A stretch of DNA of 64,000 nucleotides from Anastrepha obliqua (GCF_027943255.1 NC_072893.1:19552001-19616000); one strand, 5' to 3'. Shown: positions 11,118 to 22,249, counted from the first letter of the stretch. Notes: a model not told the origin generated them from the letters alone. Numbers and translations: made by a program.

Positions 11118-11550
11118 GTACTTCTCCAGGCCGTTTGATACCAAACATGGTTTCAGACAGAGTGTCTCGCTGTCGTGTGACTTCTTTAACCTGATGCTGG
11201 AAATTATCGAACGAGCCACAGAACTTATTCGCTCAGGCACAATTTTTTATAAGAGCGTACAAGATGACATTGACATCATCGGGCTTAACAACCGCGCAGT
11301 TAGTTCTGGTTTTTCCAAACCGGATAAAGAGGCAAAACGAATGGGTCTGGTGGTGAACGAGGACAAAACGAAGTACCTCCTGTCTTCAAACAAACAGTCG
11401 CACTCGCGAATCAGCGCCCGCGGCACTGTTGACAGTTACGACTTCAAGGTTGTAAGAGCTTCGTTTATTTACGAGCCAGCATTAACACCAAAAACAATGC
11501 CAGCCTTGAAATCCAACGTAGAATGTCTCCTGCCAATAAGTATGGACTAA
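11118..11550 (+). pseudogene. RTE-type reverse transcriptase core with damaged active-site motif
   Basis: The palm region is readable: FFNLMLEIIERATELIRSGT, then YKSVQ runs directly into DDIDIIGLNNRAVSS. The hydrophobic and aromatic residues that normally precede the DD of the Y/F-x-DD active site are deleted, leaving only DD. Downstream MGLVVNEDKTKYLLSS is a conserved helix of this family. The G-D of the usual RQGDSLS motif is also changed (RQSVSLS). The copy is therefore catalytically dead even without the downstream stops. Confidence 0.75.
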
Positions 11551-11794
11551 GTAGGCAATTGAGTAGTAGAGGCCTCTCTCGACGAACAAAACTAACACTT
11601 TAAAAGTCTCTAATCAAGCGCGTCGTATCGTATGGTGTAGAAGCTTGGACGATGATAATATCCGATCACACATCCCTTATAGTAGTTAGAGAAAGATTCT
11701 GCCGAAGAGTTTTAGACCTTTGCGCATTAGCAACGGCGAGTATCGCAGGCGATGGAACAATGAGCTGTATGAGTTTTACAACGACATAGACCTA

Positions 11795-12705
11795 GGTTAG
11801 GTAAGGCTAGGTTTGGCAGCCACATCCCACATAGAGACAACGATGACAGTTAGAGCACGAAATGGATCCATTGTGAGCCGCGGAGGCTGGGCTACATTTC
11901 CCTCTCAATATTGAACCATCCTGAGCTTTAGAGAAAGTATAAAAGGTTTTTGGTACCTAAAGTGCATAGATTATCTATATTCGTTAAGAAGTAGGGTTTT
12001 AAAAATCGGTTCCCGCTTTTGGCTAGAGTTCGGCATGTGCAAAAAAGGTGTTGACCTGTTTCCAACTCCTCCTCCTTGCATGATTTCCTATGAGACAATG
12101 TCCTGTGAGGGCCCCTACTAAGGTCCTGAATTGAAGTCTACACAATTTTATAATACTCTTGGACAGACGTAGATTTAGCCTTGGCCATGTTTGCCTAGCA
12201 ATTTCACAGGTGTTAACGCTAATTCATCTTTGATTTGGAGAACTGGTTAGTGCGTCCTTAATGAGAAGCTTTTTTTTTTTTTTTTTTTTTTTTTTGTCGG
12301 GACAACTAGCAAGTGCAGCACTCAGACATTAATTGAGTCCATTGTACTACACTTGGATTCCCTTTTAATTTTCTTTAAATCTACCCGATTTCCGAAGAAA
12401 TCTGAGTAGATCTTGTGGTGCCAAGGAGCCAAGATGGTCGCTTCTTAACACATCAGTGCCAAAGACCTCAAACCTGATTCGGGCGAAGGCGGGGCAGACA
12501 CACAGGAAGTGATCCGCCGTCTCATCCTCCTCTTCACAAGCTGGGCAGAGTACACTGTCTGAGATGCCCAACCTTTCCATGTGCTTTGCCCACAGAAAGT
12601 GGCCCGTCATTAGTCCAACCAGCCGTCTGCACTCCCCTCTGCCTAATGACAGAAGGGTTTGCGACAGTCGATCGGACATGACAGGTAATGAGAAGCTTAC
12701 AAGTT
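11795..12705 (-). mobile_element. LINE 3' end inserted in the RTE element (12-bp duplication)
   Basis: The minus-strand 3' end is the CTAGCCTTACCTAACC tail at 11795-11810. Upstream it encodes a C-terminal domain including LQFRTLVGALTGHCLIGNHA, like other RNase H-type LINEs here. It is flanked by GACATAGACCTA (11783-11794 and 12706-12717), a 12-bp target duplication, which proves insertion by target-primed reverse transcription. It is 5' truncated: excluding the inner insertion only about 480 bp remain. An AACCTAACC-type tail instead of poly(A) also ends the plus-strand LINE at 28.9 kb. Confidence 0.8.
12271..12685 (-). mobile_element. Innermost LINE 3' end with poly(A), inserted in the second LINE
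   Basis: A run of about 25 T (12271-12295) is the poly(A) tail on the minus strand. TAATGAGAAGCT precedes it (12259-12270) and is repeated at 12686-12697, giving a 12-13 bp duplication. The single open frame from 12685 to 12365 encodes a LINE C-terminus: LGRGECRRLVGLMTGHFLWA, then CPACEEEDETADHFLCVCPA and LRFLRKSGRFKEN at the end. The frame is intact and the tail unbroken, so this is the youngest of the three nested insertions. Confidence 0.85.
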
Positions 12706-12958
12706 GACATAGACCTAAAAGAAGATGAATAAATGGCACTTTTCACAGGTGGGCATTGTTCAATGAAGAAAGATCCCGCGACTACGTTGGCTGGGCCATG
12801 TCGTCCGAATGGATACAAACGCTCCGGCTCTGAAGGTATGGCTTCACTTGGTGTGTTCAACTGGCGCCGGTTAGCATGAAAAAGAAGCGACGGGGGCGCT
12901 TTGTTGAACTCGGCCAAAATCGCGTAAGCTGCTATCGCGCTAATCAAGAAGAAGAATG

Positions 12959-13655
12959 ACTCCGCCGGACCATAAACCACACCAAACAGTCACACGTTGA
13001 GGATAGAGAGGCTTTTTAGCAATAACTCTTGGGTTTTCTGATCCCCAGATCCGACAATTTTGCTTGTTGACGAAGCCACCGAGGCGGAAAAGCGCCTCAT
13101 CACTCAAGATGGGTTTTCGATGGAATTCCGAATCATTTTCATGCATTTTCATGACCCAATCAGGAAAGACTAGACGTTGTTGAAGAGCGGCCGGCTTGAG
13201 TTCTTGTGTTAACTGGACTTAAGACCCAAATCTTTATGCAAAATACGGTGTAATGACGTTTGTGGAATGCCTAATTCCAGAGAAAGACGAGGAATGGACA
13301 AAGCTGGGTTTCCTCAACACTTTCGGCTACAACAGCAATATTTTCGGCTGTTCTTGAGCGACGTGCACGGGTTTTATTGTTCACATCACTAACTTGTCCC
13401 AACAGCTGTATTGCGGTCCGTCAAGTTAAGTTGCTTCACGACGACCCAAAAATGTTGCAGTTTTACGAACCGGCTCTGCCAAATTTTCACCATTTTTATA
13501 GTGAATTTTAATCATTTCAATGCGTTGTATCGTGTTTTTAATGGCGTTTACCATTTTTATTAAAGGCGTAGTTTCTACTTGTCAAATATTGAAAAATGTC
13601 AGCTTCAAAAGTGACATCTACCGAAATAGCGGGCTATTCAAAAAACACCTGTTAT
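12959..13655 (-). mobile_element. Mariner (rosa/DD41D-like) pseudogene, 5' half
   Basis: The transposase start on the minus strand is ATG at 13554, reading MVNAIKNTIQRIEMIKIHY, then NGENLAEPVRK. After frameshifts come a helix-turn-helix, ENPALSIPRLSLELGIPQTS, and HRILHKDLGL (about 13290-13225). The frame then opens (13152 down) with HRKPILSDEALF (first catalytic Asp), VNKQNCRIWGSENP and VTVWCGLWSGGVI, and stops abruptly at 12959 where the RTE-type LINE ends. The second and third catalytic residues are missing. The region 13555-13655 looks like 5' untranslated and terminal sequence. The WCGLWSGGVI box points to the DD41D/rosa-type group; this sub-assignment is inference. Confidence 0.7.
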
Positions 13656-15540
13656 TGGAAAACCCTTTAGATAAAGATCAAAATAAAGTCTCTTCCCACA
13701 ACCATCTTGCTCTCTCTATTATTATGTGTGATGACTCTTGGAAGGTGACCTGAAGAATGAGATATTTCAGTCTACCGTTCAGACCTCTGTAGTAGAATAC
13801 TCGTACTTATTATAGTCTTACTGTAACCGAAATCCGTAATGTTAAATGGTCTGCTCCCCTCAGTTCAACGCTGACTTCTTTACTGGGATTCAATTTACGC
13901 TAATTTTGTCTGTCATAGGTTTGGTATTTTTTCTAGTCTTGCTGTCGGAGAGCGCCTGTGGCGACTTAAGTCTTAATTCAATCTTTTTGATAAATTTCTT
14001 TATTGTGACTGTTTATATCGATTTTTCTGTAAAGTACTATTTTTGAAATGAAATGAATTTGTCTTTTCATGACTTCAAATTGCGAACTATAAATATAAAA
14101 TCCACAAAATTCCAACGCTTCAAATGATATATCAAGATTTAAGAGCCAGCACCAACTCACCATTTAAGAATAGTATCGACATCGATGACGACACCCTGAA
14201 TGGCGCGCGCACGTGAATTCGAAGAGGATTGGCGAAAATAATGTTTTCGAACGCAAATGCCTATAATTAAATGAGCCATGAATTGGATTAAGCGCGTCAA
14301 ATATGCAAGAAACACCAGTGCAAGCGAAAAAAATTCAAAATAAATAAATCAAGCAAACCCAAAAGCGCTCGAGCGTATCCCAGCGAAATAAGCGCAATGA
14401 AATTGAAAGCGACAACAGACGCCCAAAATCACTGAAACAAAAAAAGAAAAAAAAAACAAATCAGCTCAGAATTGTTGAGTGCTACGCAACAAGAATTAAG
14501 AAGATACAAGCAAAGCCCACGAAAAGGTAATAGTTTGTTGGCACTAAAATGGAAGAAGAGACGCGACCCAACCCATAAAAATGGCAGCGTTTAAGTTGCA
14601 TAGCGAAGTGCTGCGCGGCGACATTAATCCACGCAAAAATCCCGAACAATGTGCTGCGTCTCACAGCCAAAACAACCACTGTAGCTGTAAAGGCTAATAA
14701 CAACAACAACAACAACAATAGCAGCACCAACACGAATGACACATATCGACATACGAAAAAAACCAAAACCAATGCAAATCCAAAGTATAATCAGGCTTTT
14801 GTACTCGCGCTTGATGCGCCAGTAGACACTGACACCAAAATCTCAAAAGCATGGCAAAGAACAGCACATCGAAATTGGGTTGCCACTATGCGTCTGCCCG
14901 ACTCGCCTTGCGCAAAGATCGCGAGCAGCTCCACGGCCAATACTTGGTGGCAAAAATGTTGTTGTCACATGCGTGGTTGAGTGACTGCGCCGACTGAAGC
15001 GCGCATGTGTTGACTGACAAAACGCCTAGGGAGCAGCAGTGCACACACCTACATACATACACAAATAGCAGAGAGGCTGGCGGCTGGCGGCTGGAGGCGT
15101 TGCGATGGTGCAGCGTTAGGTGATGAAAGACGGACTGCACGGAGAAGGGCAGACACGTAGCGACAACATAAGTTATTGTGTTTCTAAAATAAGAAGATGA
15201 TCATTTACGCGAAAACGCCTTGAAAAGTGGCTCAGCAACAATCAAATAAAAGTGCCTTTTCTTTGCTGCGCGCCGGGGGGAGAAGGGGTAATAAGGGAAG
15301 TAAGAAAAAATATGGAACCAATGAAACGGCTAATGGGCACTGGAGTACATAAAAATGCGTCTGAAGTGGCGCTGAATCATTTTGCGATCCAGAAAAATGC
15401 AAAGGAAAAACAAAAACAAAAAAAAAACGATCAAAATACTGTCTGACTTTTAACGAGTTACCTCGTATATTCGAACAAATGTTAGCATACGCATATACAC
15501 TTTTATGCTCGTATAATATCGTAGGATGGCACCTAAAAAT
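13656..15540. other. Single-copy-looking non-coding DNA
   Basis: Contains an AAC run (14697-14720), short A-runs (14441-14457, 15418-15428) and TACA repeats near 15050. Frames of about 60-110 codons in this stretch are low-complexity or antisense to the AAC run (poly-Leu at 14482-14772) and show no domain. No splice-bounded exon was recognised. Probably intron. Confidence 0.5.
14697..14722. repeat. AAC trinucleotide microsatellite
   Basis: About seven AAC units, starting in TAACAACAACAAC and ending at AGCAGC. It explains the long Asn (+) and Leu (-) runs in translated frames here. Confidence 0.85.
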
Positions 15541-15544
15541 GAAC

Positions 15545-15715
15545 ATTTAAAATTTGCAAGCGACACCCACCCACTGTGGTAGGTAGGTGTCGCGGTCGGC
15601 CAAAGATCACTTGGAGTAGGTCGATGTTTCGCGAGGGACGACGCAAAAACAGCAGCCCAGAACCGCGTACGATGGATGAGTCTTGTTGAGGCGCTATGCT
15701 CCCGAGCGGAGTGAG
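15545..15715 (+). pseudogene. 3' end of an RTE-type LINE
   Basis: The plus strand encodes SRSAKDHLE-like residues containing RGRPKITWSRSM, then AAQNRVRWMSLVEALCSRAE and a stop near 15716. The RGRPKxTW box and the final Q-N-R-x-x-W-x-x-L-V-x-A-L-C-S motif are the C-terminus of a LINE reverse transcriptase. It is a different family from the copy at 11.1 kb. The rest of the element is missing. Confidence 0.65.
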
Positions 15716-15729
15716 CCAGGATATGAAAA

Positions 15730-16560
15730 GAGGTGGTGAAGTGGTTGACCCTGGCACTCTCCAGGTAGCACTTAAGCGCCGTTTTGATACCATTATGAGA
15801 CCTCCAACAGGCAGATATCCACAGCCGACGAAAGCCGTTGATGTAATGGAGAAGATTGATGGGGTTAAGGTTGGCGTACCGCCCCAATGCGGTCGAAAAA
15901 AGGAGCACCCAGTGACCTTAATCGCCTGGCTGCCAAACCTGGGCATTTACGGAGAAAGTGTTCAACAGTTCCCTTCTCTCAAACGTCTCCACAGCTACTG
16001 CATTGCGAGTTACATGGTAAACCTAGCTTTTCCGCGTGTGAGCCGATCGTCCAATCACCGGTAAACACAGCTACGAGTTTGAATATTAACTGGCGTGGAG
16101 TTCTCAAGACTTCTGTCTATTGTACTGGGGCCACAGGGTTTTCGAAATAGTTCATAAAGAAATGGAGTCCCATCTTTTCTGCGCTTTGCTGATAAATAAG
16201 TTGTGCTACTCCCCTTTAATAACAATCAGGGGGATGCCGTTGACCGGGTAGGAGATCTCTGAGACCATTTCAGTTGACCTCTTCTTGCAAGCTCCTCAAC
16301 AATTTCGTTTCCCTTTATGTTCCTGTGTTCTGGAACCCAGGTTAGAGAAATTTACCTTCACACCCAAGATATTTGATCTGAGCTGGAGCGGAATCTTGCT
16401 GGAAGACCCACGCTCTCTTCCATTCAAGAGAGTACTACTCAACTGGTTCCCCACGCCTTCTAGGACATCCTCCTGGTACTCTTTTGCCCGATCCTTAACC
16501 CCTTTTTCGCAGAAATAAAGAGATGTAACGCCTTACAAGACACTCCCCACACAAAACCAT
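15730..16560 (-). pseudogene. LINE RNase H and zinc-type C-terminus
   Basis: On the minus strand LSWVPEHRNIKGNEIVEELA (about 16350-16280) is the last RNase H motif, with Gly to Glu in the usual W-V-P-G-H. After several stops, TGDWTIGSHAEKLGLPCNSQ leads into CSSCGD, EKGTVEHFL and CPGLAARRLRSLGAPFFDRI (about 16060-15880), the C-terminal zinc-type region. Multiple frameshifts separate these parts. It abuts the plus-strand RTE tail at 15715, tail to tail. Confidence 0.7.
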
Positions 16561-16707
16561 TACGGAGGCTGGATGTTGGCCACGCTGAACACGTGTAACA
16601 ACATTTTCTGTGCCTTTAGAAGTCTTAGCATAGATTTTGTCGTTTGTCCTTCTTTAACAGGAATCATTTTCTGTTCGAAGACGACTTAAAACTGCAGGTC
16701 TCTAGGA

Positions 16708-16775
16708 TAGAGGGAGGAGCTCGGCCAAACATCGAACAGAAGTGTACGCATCAATTATTTATTTTTATTGTCGAA
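16708..16775 (+). mobile_element. SINE tail fragment
   Basis: Contains gaggagctcggccaaac followed by agaagtgtacgcatcaatta and TTTATTTT. The same tail occurs near 30330-30425, and in reverse as gcttggccgagctcctcc at 44503-44520, next to SINE bodies. The tRNA-related head is absent here. Confidence 0.5.
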
Positions 16776-18190
16776 AATCATACTCTGGTTTCTCGTAAAA
16801 TATTTTCGCTTAATTTTCTCGGGCCGTGTAATTGATTATGTACTAAAATTAAGTTTCATGGGAACTGAATAAAAGACACATCTCTTAATAAGTCTTTGTA
16901 ACAATATTTCACTTCATATTTATGTAGAATTGATGTATTACTCCCAACGAACTTGAAAAGTAACGAAATTATAAAGAAGAGTATTTACAGCAAGGCGAAT
17001 GCGAAGGTGTTATCGTTAAACCAGTTGATTTGTTTTTTTTTCGCCGTGCCCAACTGGATGCCAGCATAAAATGAAACGACGAAAAGCCGTTCCATTCGCA
17101 CTACCGTCGTACAGGTATGCTTCTAGCTCCGACTTCATGTCGGTTGTGTAATATGGTTCTTCCTTTTCTTTTTCTTTAATAATTTTTTTTTCGTGCTATT
17201 CCAATGTACAAAATGTTGTTGTTGGTGTAGTGCCACCACCTTTCATGAATGCGCCTTGATTTGTAGGATTTGTCACAAGAACTAGTAGATTTTGTATTTT
17301 TTGATCAAATAAATATGAAATATGCCTTGAAAATTTGGAAAAATCTTGAACCTTTGAATGAACTTCATATTAACAGATGAAGAAAAATAATATTATTTAT
17401 TGTTGTATTTACAGTCATGTGGTTTTGAAGTAAATATTCCAACTTTAAAATGTGTAAATAAATGTGCGACAATACAATTAATTGTAATAGAGGATTGAAA
17501 ATCAATGGCAGATCTTTTCTTTTTCAATGTATCTGAACAAGTCTAATTTTTAAGGATGGTAGAAACATTGACCTGCAGCTATTCTAGTAAATATTGCATA
17601 ATTTTATAATCGTAACTCGTTTTTCATGAGCATAAATTGTGAACAAAAGATTTACAATTTGTTATGGACCACCCTATCGTACACCCTATATATGTATGTG
17701 CTGGTACTTTTTTCTCACTACTATCCCGTCTGTAGTTTGCAGCTGAGAAATGTTAAAGAAGTACATATAAACCTTTCTGGTTTGCAGCAGCATTCACTCA
17801 CTGCATTGTCAGCCCGCCTTTGGCTGGCTCTCTGCAGCTACAGCCCATCGAAGGAGTGCCAGAATGCGTGTTCTGGAGGTCATACGGTCGCATACATTAA
17901 GTGTGAAATTTATGTGTGAGCTATGCCAGAGTAATAAGAATTATATGCACATGTTTGTACCTACATATGTGCCTGAGTGTGGGTATGTATAGTATGTGTG
18001 TAAGTCACTGTAAGAGAAGGCGGCATAACAAGATTGTAGTGCGTAAGCAACAAAACGTGTGAAGTTTCATGTGCGGTCATTAATTTATTCCCTATTTTGT
18101 AAACATTTATACAGGGACGTAAGAAACAAGAAAACTCTTTGAAATGTGTCTTCTAAAGGAGCGACTATTTTCTGCATTTTATTTAGTGAA
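16776..18190. other. No gene recognised
   Basis: Mostly AT-rich DNA with TG-rich segments near 17940-18010. A T-run at 17031-17040 next to less AT-rich sequence (17040-17150) could be the poly(A) end of a minus-strand LINE, but no coding motif supports this. Small frames (16644-16835, 17626-17919) have no family features. Confidence 0.4.
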
Positions 18191-18199
18191 TCAACGGTC

Positions 18200-18430
18200 G
18201 ATTTATATGCTACGTTTTATGGCGAATAATCTCTGTGAAGGCTGAATAAGGCATTGAAAGTGCACGGTCCAGGTCCAATAATGGACACCCAACTGTTTCT
18301 GCACTCAAATAATATATGACCTTTTAAGATTTGTTGGATTTCCTTAAATTCTCCTGTTAAGTTGCCGAGCCTCCTTAACGGCAGAGCTCCACAGAGTAGA
18401 TGATCGAGGTTGCATCTGCACAATTTTTTA
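18200..18430 (-). pseudogene. Probable LINE C-terminal fragment
   Basis: A 68-codon minus-strand frame has NLDHLLCGALPLRRLGNLTG and EFKEIQQILKGH. The order LDHLLCG, then an Arg-Leu-rich helix, then EIxxIL, resembles the region after the zinc motif of RNase H-type LINEs (compare HFLCxCPA...RxRL). Cysteine spacing is degraded, so the assignment is tentative. Confidence 0.4.
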
Positions 18431-18636
18431 CAGATTACTAGAAATTGAGGCTAAAGTGGAATGTTGCATGTTTCAAAATTTATTTCGTATGAAGTAAGCC
18501 CTGTTAAACCCTCGAAGAAGGCGAAGTAAAGAGTGCACCATTGGCTGATTTCATTTTAAATCACATTTCATTTGGCACTAAATTCAATTACTTCGACGCA
18601 GTTCCATTGAAACATCTAATGAAAATGAATGAAATG

Positions 18637-19495
18637 CATTCTGTCCAAAAATTGCCGGGAATTGTTGAATAACACCCAAAATAATTCTTTAATCATCAAA
18701 ATTTATTTTGTCGCCTTCAAAATAGGCTCCATTCGAAGCAATACACTTAGGCCAACGATAAGTCCAGTCATCAAAGCACCTTTTAAACGCGTTTGAAGAG
18801 ATCTTTTCCAGCTGCTTCAGCGAATTCTCCTTAATGGCCCTTATCGACTCAAAGCGGCATCCGCGGATTGGCAATTTAAGTTTTGGGAAAAGTAAAAAGT
18901 CACAGCGGGCTAAATCCGGTGAATACGGTGGTTGTTCTATGATATTTGTCGAGTTTTTGGTTAAAAAAGTGTTCACAATATGAGCCCTGTGAGACAGTGC
19001 GTTATCGTGGTGCAATACCCCTGAGTTTTCTTTCCACAAACTGTTATGATGGATAATCGTTGGGTCTGAATTCACTTGCTCAAGCATGTCTTCAGCCACC
19101 TTTTTCCGATGAATTTTTTGAAAGAAATTCAACTCTCTTGGAACGAGTCGAGCAGCCGCGTATCTCATGCCCAATTGATGGTGTAAAATGTGACGAATTG
19201 ATTCGTTAGACACGCTAAGGTCACGAGCTACCTCCCTCAAACTTAAATGACGGTTCTCCAGCACCATTTCCTTGACTTTGTCGACGTTTTCATTCGTTGA
19301 AGACGTTGATGGGCGACCAGATCAGGGCAAATCTTCCACGACTTCTCGGCCCTCTGCAAAAGTTTTATACCACTCGTAGACCCGTGTTTTTGGATAAAGT
19401 ACACTCGCCATAATTTTTCTGCAACATTTTCAACGATTCGGCACACGAAATCCGAATTTTAAATGAACAGTTCCCGATATTTTTTTGACAGAATG
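18637..19495 (-). mobile_element. Mariner, internally deleted (DD34D type)
   Basis: Ends are imperfect inverted repeats: CATTCTGTCCAAAAATTGCC at the left, and at the right, in complement, CATTCTGTCAAAAAAATATC. The right flank is TA (19496-19497); the left flank is TG, probably a mutated TA. The transposase is on the minus strand: YEWYKTFAEGREVVEDL (frameshifted, about 19385-19330), then from 19267 VLENRHLSLREVARDLSVSN (helix-turn-helix) to KVAEDMLEQ. A deletion then removes the first catalytic Asp region. GVLHHDNALSHRA (second Asp) and YSPDLARCDFLLFPKLK (third Asp) follow, ending at 18689. A non-functional member of the classical mariner group. Confidence 0.85.
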
Positions 19496-19500
19496 TACTA

Positions 19501-20820
19501 CTGTGGGCAAAAAGTAAGGTGAATTTATTTGTCAAACTTCGCGGGATTAAAATTTCGCTCTAGTTATTTTTTTCATGAGTTGCCAGCACTGTTAATAACA
19601 TCTGAGCCAACTTTCATGTGAATGTCATTATCAGTAATATATTTACGCTTGTGTTTACCAAACGACCAAGAGAGCATTTTTCGATTTTTACAATGTCTGA
19701 TTTGATTGAGCAGAGAAGTGTCATCAAATTTTGTTTGCGGAATGAAATTTCGGCTGCGGAAACATTTAGCATGTTGTAGAAGGTATTTGGTGATTCGACC
19801 ATGTCGCAGAAAAATGTTTATAAGTGGTACAAAGACTTCAAAGAAGGTCGAGAACGTGTTGATGACTTGGAGTGCTCCGGACGACCATCGACGTCAACAG
19901 ATGACCAACACGTCAATAAAGTGAAGGAGTTAGTGCTCAAAAATCGTCGGTTGACTGTTAAAGACCTTACTGATACGATTGGAATATCAGAAGGATCTGT
20001 GAAAACCATTTTCAAAGACTATTTGAGCCTACGAAAAGTCAAATCTCGTTTGGTAGCGAAAACTCTCAATTTCTTGGAAAAAAGTCGTCGCGTTGATGTG
20101 TGTGAAACAATGCTTTCAGACTATCAGGACAAGCTCTAATGCATCATTACGAGAGAGAGACTTGGATTTATACTTACGACCCTGAAACAACAGCTATTAG
20201 ACCAATCAAGCGAATAACGTGCTAAAGGCGAGGCCAGACCGAAAAAAGCACGTCAAAGTCGTTCAAAAATAAAGGTCATGAGGACAGTTTTTTTCGATTT
20301 TCGTGGTGTGGCGCACTATGAATTCCTTCCACCTGGCCAAAATGTTAATAAGGAATACTATTTGAGCGTTATGCTTCGTTTGCGTGAAGCAATTCGTCTA
20401 AAAAGACCAGAATTATGGGCCAACAACTCTTGGTTTTTGCATCACGATAATGCACCGTCTCACACTGCACTCGTTCTTCGTGACCATTTCGCCAAAAATT
20501 CCACGCATATCGTTCCCCAACCACCATATTCGCCTGATTTGGCTCCGTGTGACTTCTGGCTATTCCCAAAACTCAAGAGACCACTCCGGGGAACGCGTTT
20601 CGAGTCGATTGAGGAGATAAAAGCTGAATCGAAGAAGGTGCTGATGGCTATACCGGAAATGGGCTATTTGGCATGTTTCGGGGATGGGAAAAATCGTTGG
20701 CATAAGTGTATCTCATTGAGAGGGGATTATTTTGAAGGGGATGAAATTAATTTACAAGAATAAATAAATTAAATAAATTTTTCATTTTACATCCAAATTC
20801 ACCTTACTTTTTGTCCACAG
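19501..20820 (+). mobile_element. Near full-length mariner (DD34D)
   Basis: Terminal inverted repeats CTGTGGGCAAAAAGTAAGGT and, at the right in complement, CTGTGGACAAAAAGTAAGGT continue for about 27 bp. TA duplications lie at 19499-19500 and 20821-20822. The 1320-bp length is normal for mariner. It lies only 5 bp from the right end of the preceding mariner (sequence TACTA between them). The transposase gene inside has two or three in-frame stops. Confidence 0.9.
19693..20763 (+). pseudogene. Mariner transposase, about 356 codons with internal stops
   Basis: One frame from ATG 19693 to TAA 20763 has stops at about codon 30 (TAG), at 20137 and near 20212. The N-terminus has IKFCLRNEISAAETF, then VYKWYKDFKEGRERVDDLEC and a helix-turn-helix GISEGSVKTIFKD. 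The first catalytic region is scrambled by compensating indels: IITRERLGFIL is found where a T-G-D-E-x-W motif is expected, so the first Asp is lost. The second (HHDNAPSHTA) and third (YSPDLAPCDFWLFPKLK) are intact, with 34 residues between the two Asp, the DD34D spacing. The C-terminus is DYFEGDEINLQE. Cut-and-paste transposition is the family role; this copy is inactive. Confidence 0.9.
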
Positions 20821-20822
20821 TA

Positions 20823-22245
20823 TGTTAGGAAATTCACATGGCGTAGAAGCGAAATGAGCACAAGTAAAAAATTTCTTAACGCAACCAATGCTGCAGGAAA
20901 GTAACATAGTATATTCTCCGATCGACTGGAATGCTGGACGAAGTAACAAGAAATTCTGTAGAAACTTTTTTTAGCCGCCAAAATTTGTGTGCAAGAAATG
21001 TGTAACGCGAAAATATGATCTTAATTAGGCTCCTCTCACTAGTTTGCATGTGCCTCTTGTGTTGTTATATATACAAGTAGATGAACCAACAGTTTTATGC
21101 TCCCGGACGGCAGATGGTTTTCGTAGATGACAAAACGCTTCCTTGACAAACTCTATATTAGAGAAGAGTTTATGAAGCTGGCGTGGGCTCGAACACTACA
21201 TTTCAATAGTAGTTCAAATAAAGAATCTAAGTAAATTGACAAACCCAGTTATGATTGATTCCCAATTCCAGTTCAAATGATTTCACTGGACCCCCTTGTT
21301 CAAAATTAATCACACAAAATTTTCTATAAGCAATTTTTCTATTACATATGTATATTCGCCTCTTGGTGAGTGTTGTGCAATTAAAAACCGGTGAATTTGA
21401 TAAATTATAGAATTCCATACAATACAGCATCGTTAATCAGCAGCGCCGCATGCTTGCATTAGTGAGCTCAGCTAAGGCAAGTGACTCAGTGGGTTAGTGC
21501 AGTTTTACTTTCTTCATTACAATAAGGCAGCAATAAATGTGACATGAGTAATATTTTTAAATTGAAGAAATCATTATTTGAGATATTTTTGAGTGTATTT
21601 ATATTATTGTTATCTTTCAAGGAAGTGCATAATTTTTTATTTGTTATTTACCATATGCAAAGTATTCAGAAATTAGCAGCAGAATTAACAACAAAAAATA
21701 AGTGAGCAGTTAAAAGTGAGAACAACAACGAAAGTATGCAATAAAAATTAGAACAAAAAACTTGGTTAGCAACTGGTAAACAAGTAAAGCACCCATACCA
21801 CTTACTAGGTTCATAAACTCCTTCAGGCGCTACAAAGTAAGCAAGTTTTTTTTCGTTGGAGTTGTTTAAAAAATATAAATATTTTTTTTTTGTTTTTACA
21901 GGTTTAGGGAATCCATGGCGTACCGATTATGTGGAAGAAGTATTGTATTTTTTTAATTGATTTTTGTATAAAGGGAAAGAAAATAAAAAAGAGAAAAAAT
22001 CAAAAAATTATGAATTGCATATTTCGTTTAAAAGGTAGGTAAATAAGGAATAGTAGGGGGGGGGGAGGGCCGTAAAATGTATAAAATAGGGAGAATTAAT
22101 TTTGTTGCAGGTATATTCAGATTGGTAGATAAATAAATATAATACAATATATAAATTAGGGTTGTTCTTATTTGCAATTTTTAAATGGAAAACTAAGAAT
22201 TTGTCGCCTTATGCTAGTGAAAAATTAAATGCTCAAAATTTCAGG
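20823..22245. other. No gene recognised
   Basis: AT-rich DNA. A G-run (22047-22060) and short A/T runs are present. Frames at 20799-20981 (-) and 21227-21430 (-) are short and lack motifs. The right part grades into the satellite-like array. Confidence 0.45.
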
Positions 22246-22249
22246 TAAA

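Larger units (their letters stand above)
11074..12958 (+). mobile_element. RTE-type LINE, 5' truncated, carrying two nested LINE insertions
   Basis: The plus strand encodes reverse transcriptase from FDTKHGFRQSVSLSCDFFN (about 11130) through LDKEAKRMGL-like sequence (here KPDKEAKRMGLVVNEDKTKY), LSRRTKLTL, YGVEAWTMI and the ELYEFYNDID region (about 11770). It is interrupted at 11795-12705 and resumes at 12718 with TRLRWLGHVVR-like residues, TGAG and the final arm ending in AATCAAGAAGAAGAA at 12958. A 12-bp duplication GACATAGACCTA (11783-11794, 12706-12717) marks the interruption. The 3' end sits inside a mariner transposase gene. Confidence 0.8.

Noticed and set aside
14482..14980. Poly-Leu and poly-Asn frames
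   Set aside because: They are the two strands of an AAC microsatellite.
15696..16064. 122-codon plus-strand frame with a plausible composition
   Set aside because: It is antisense to the LINE C-terminal region whose zinc-type motifs read on the minus strand.
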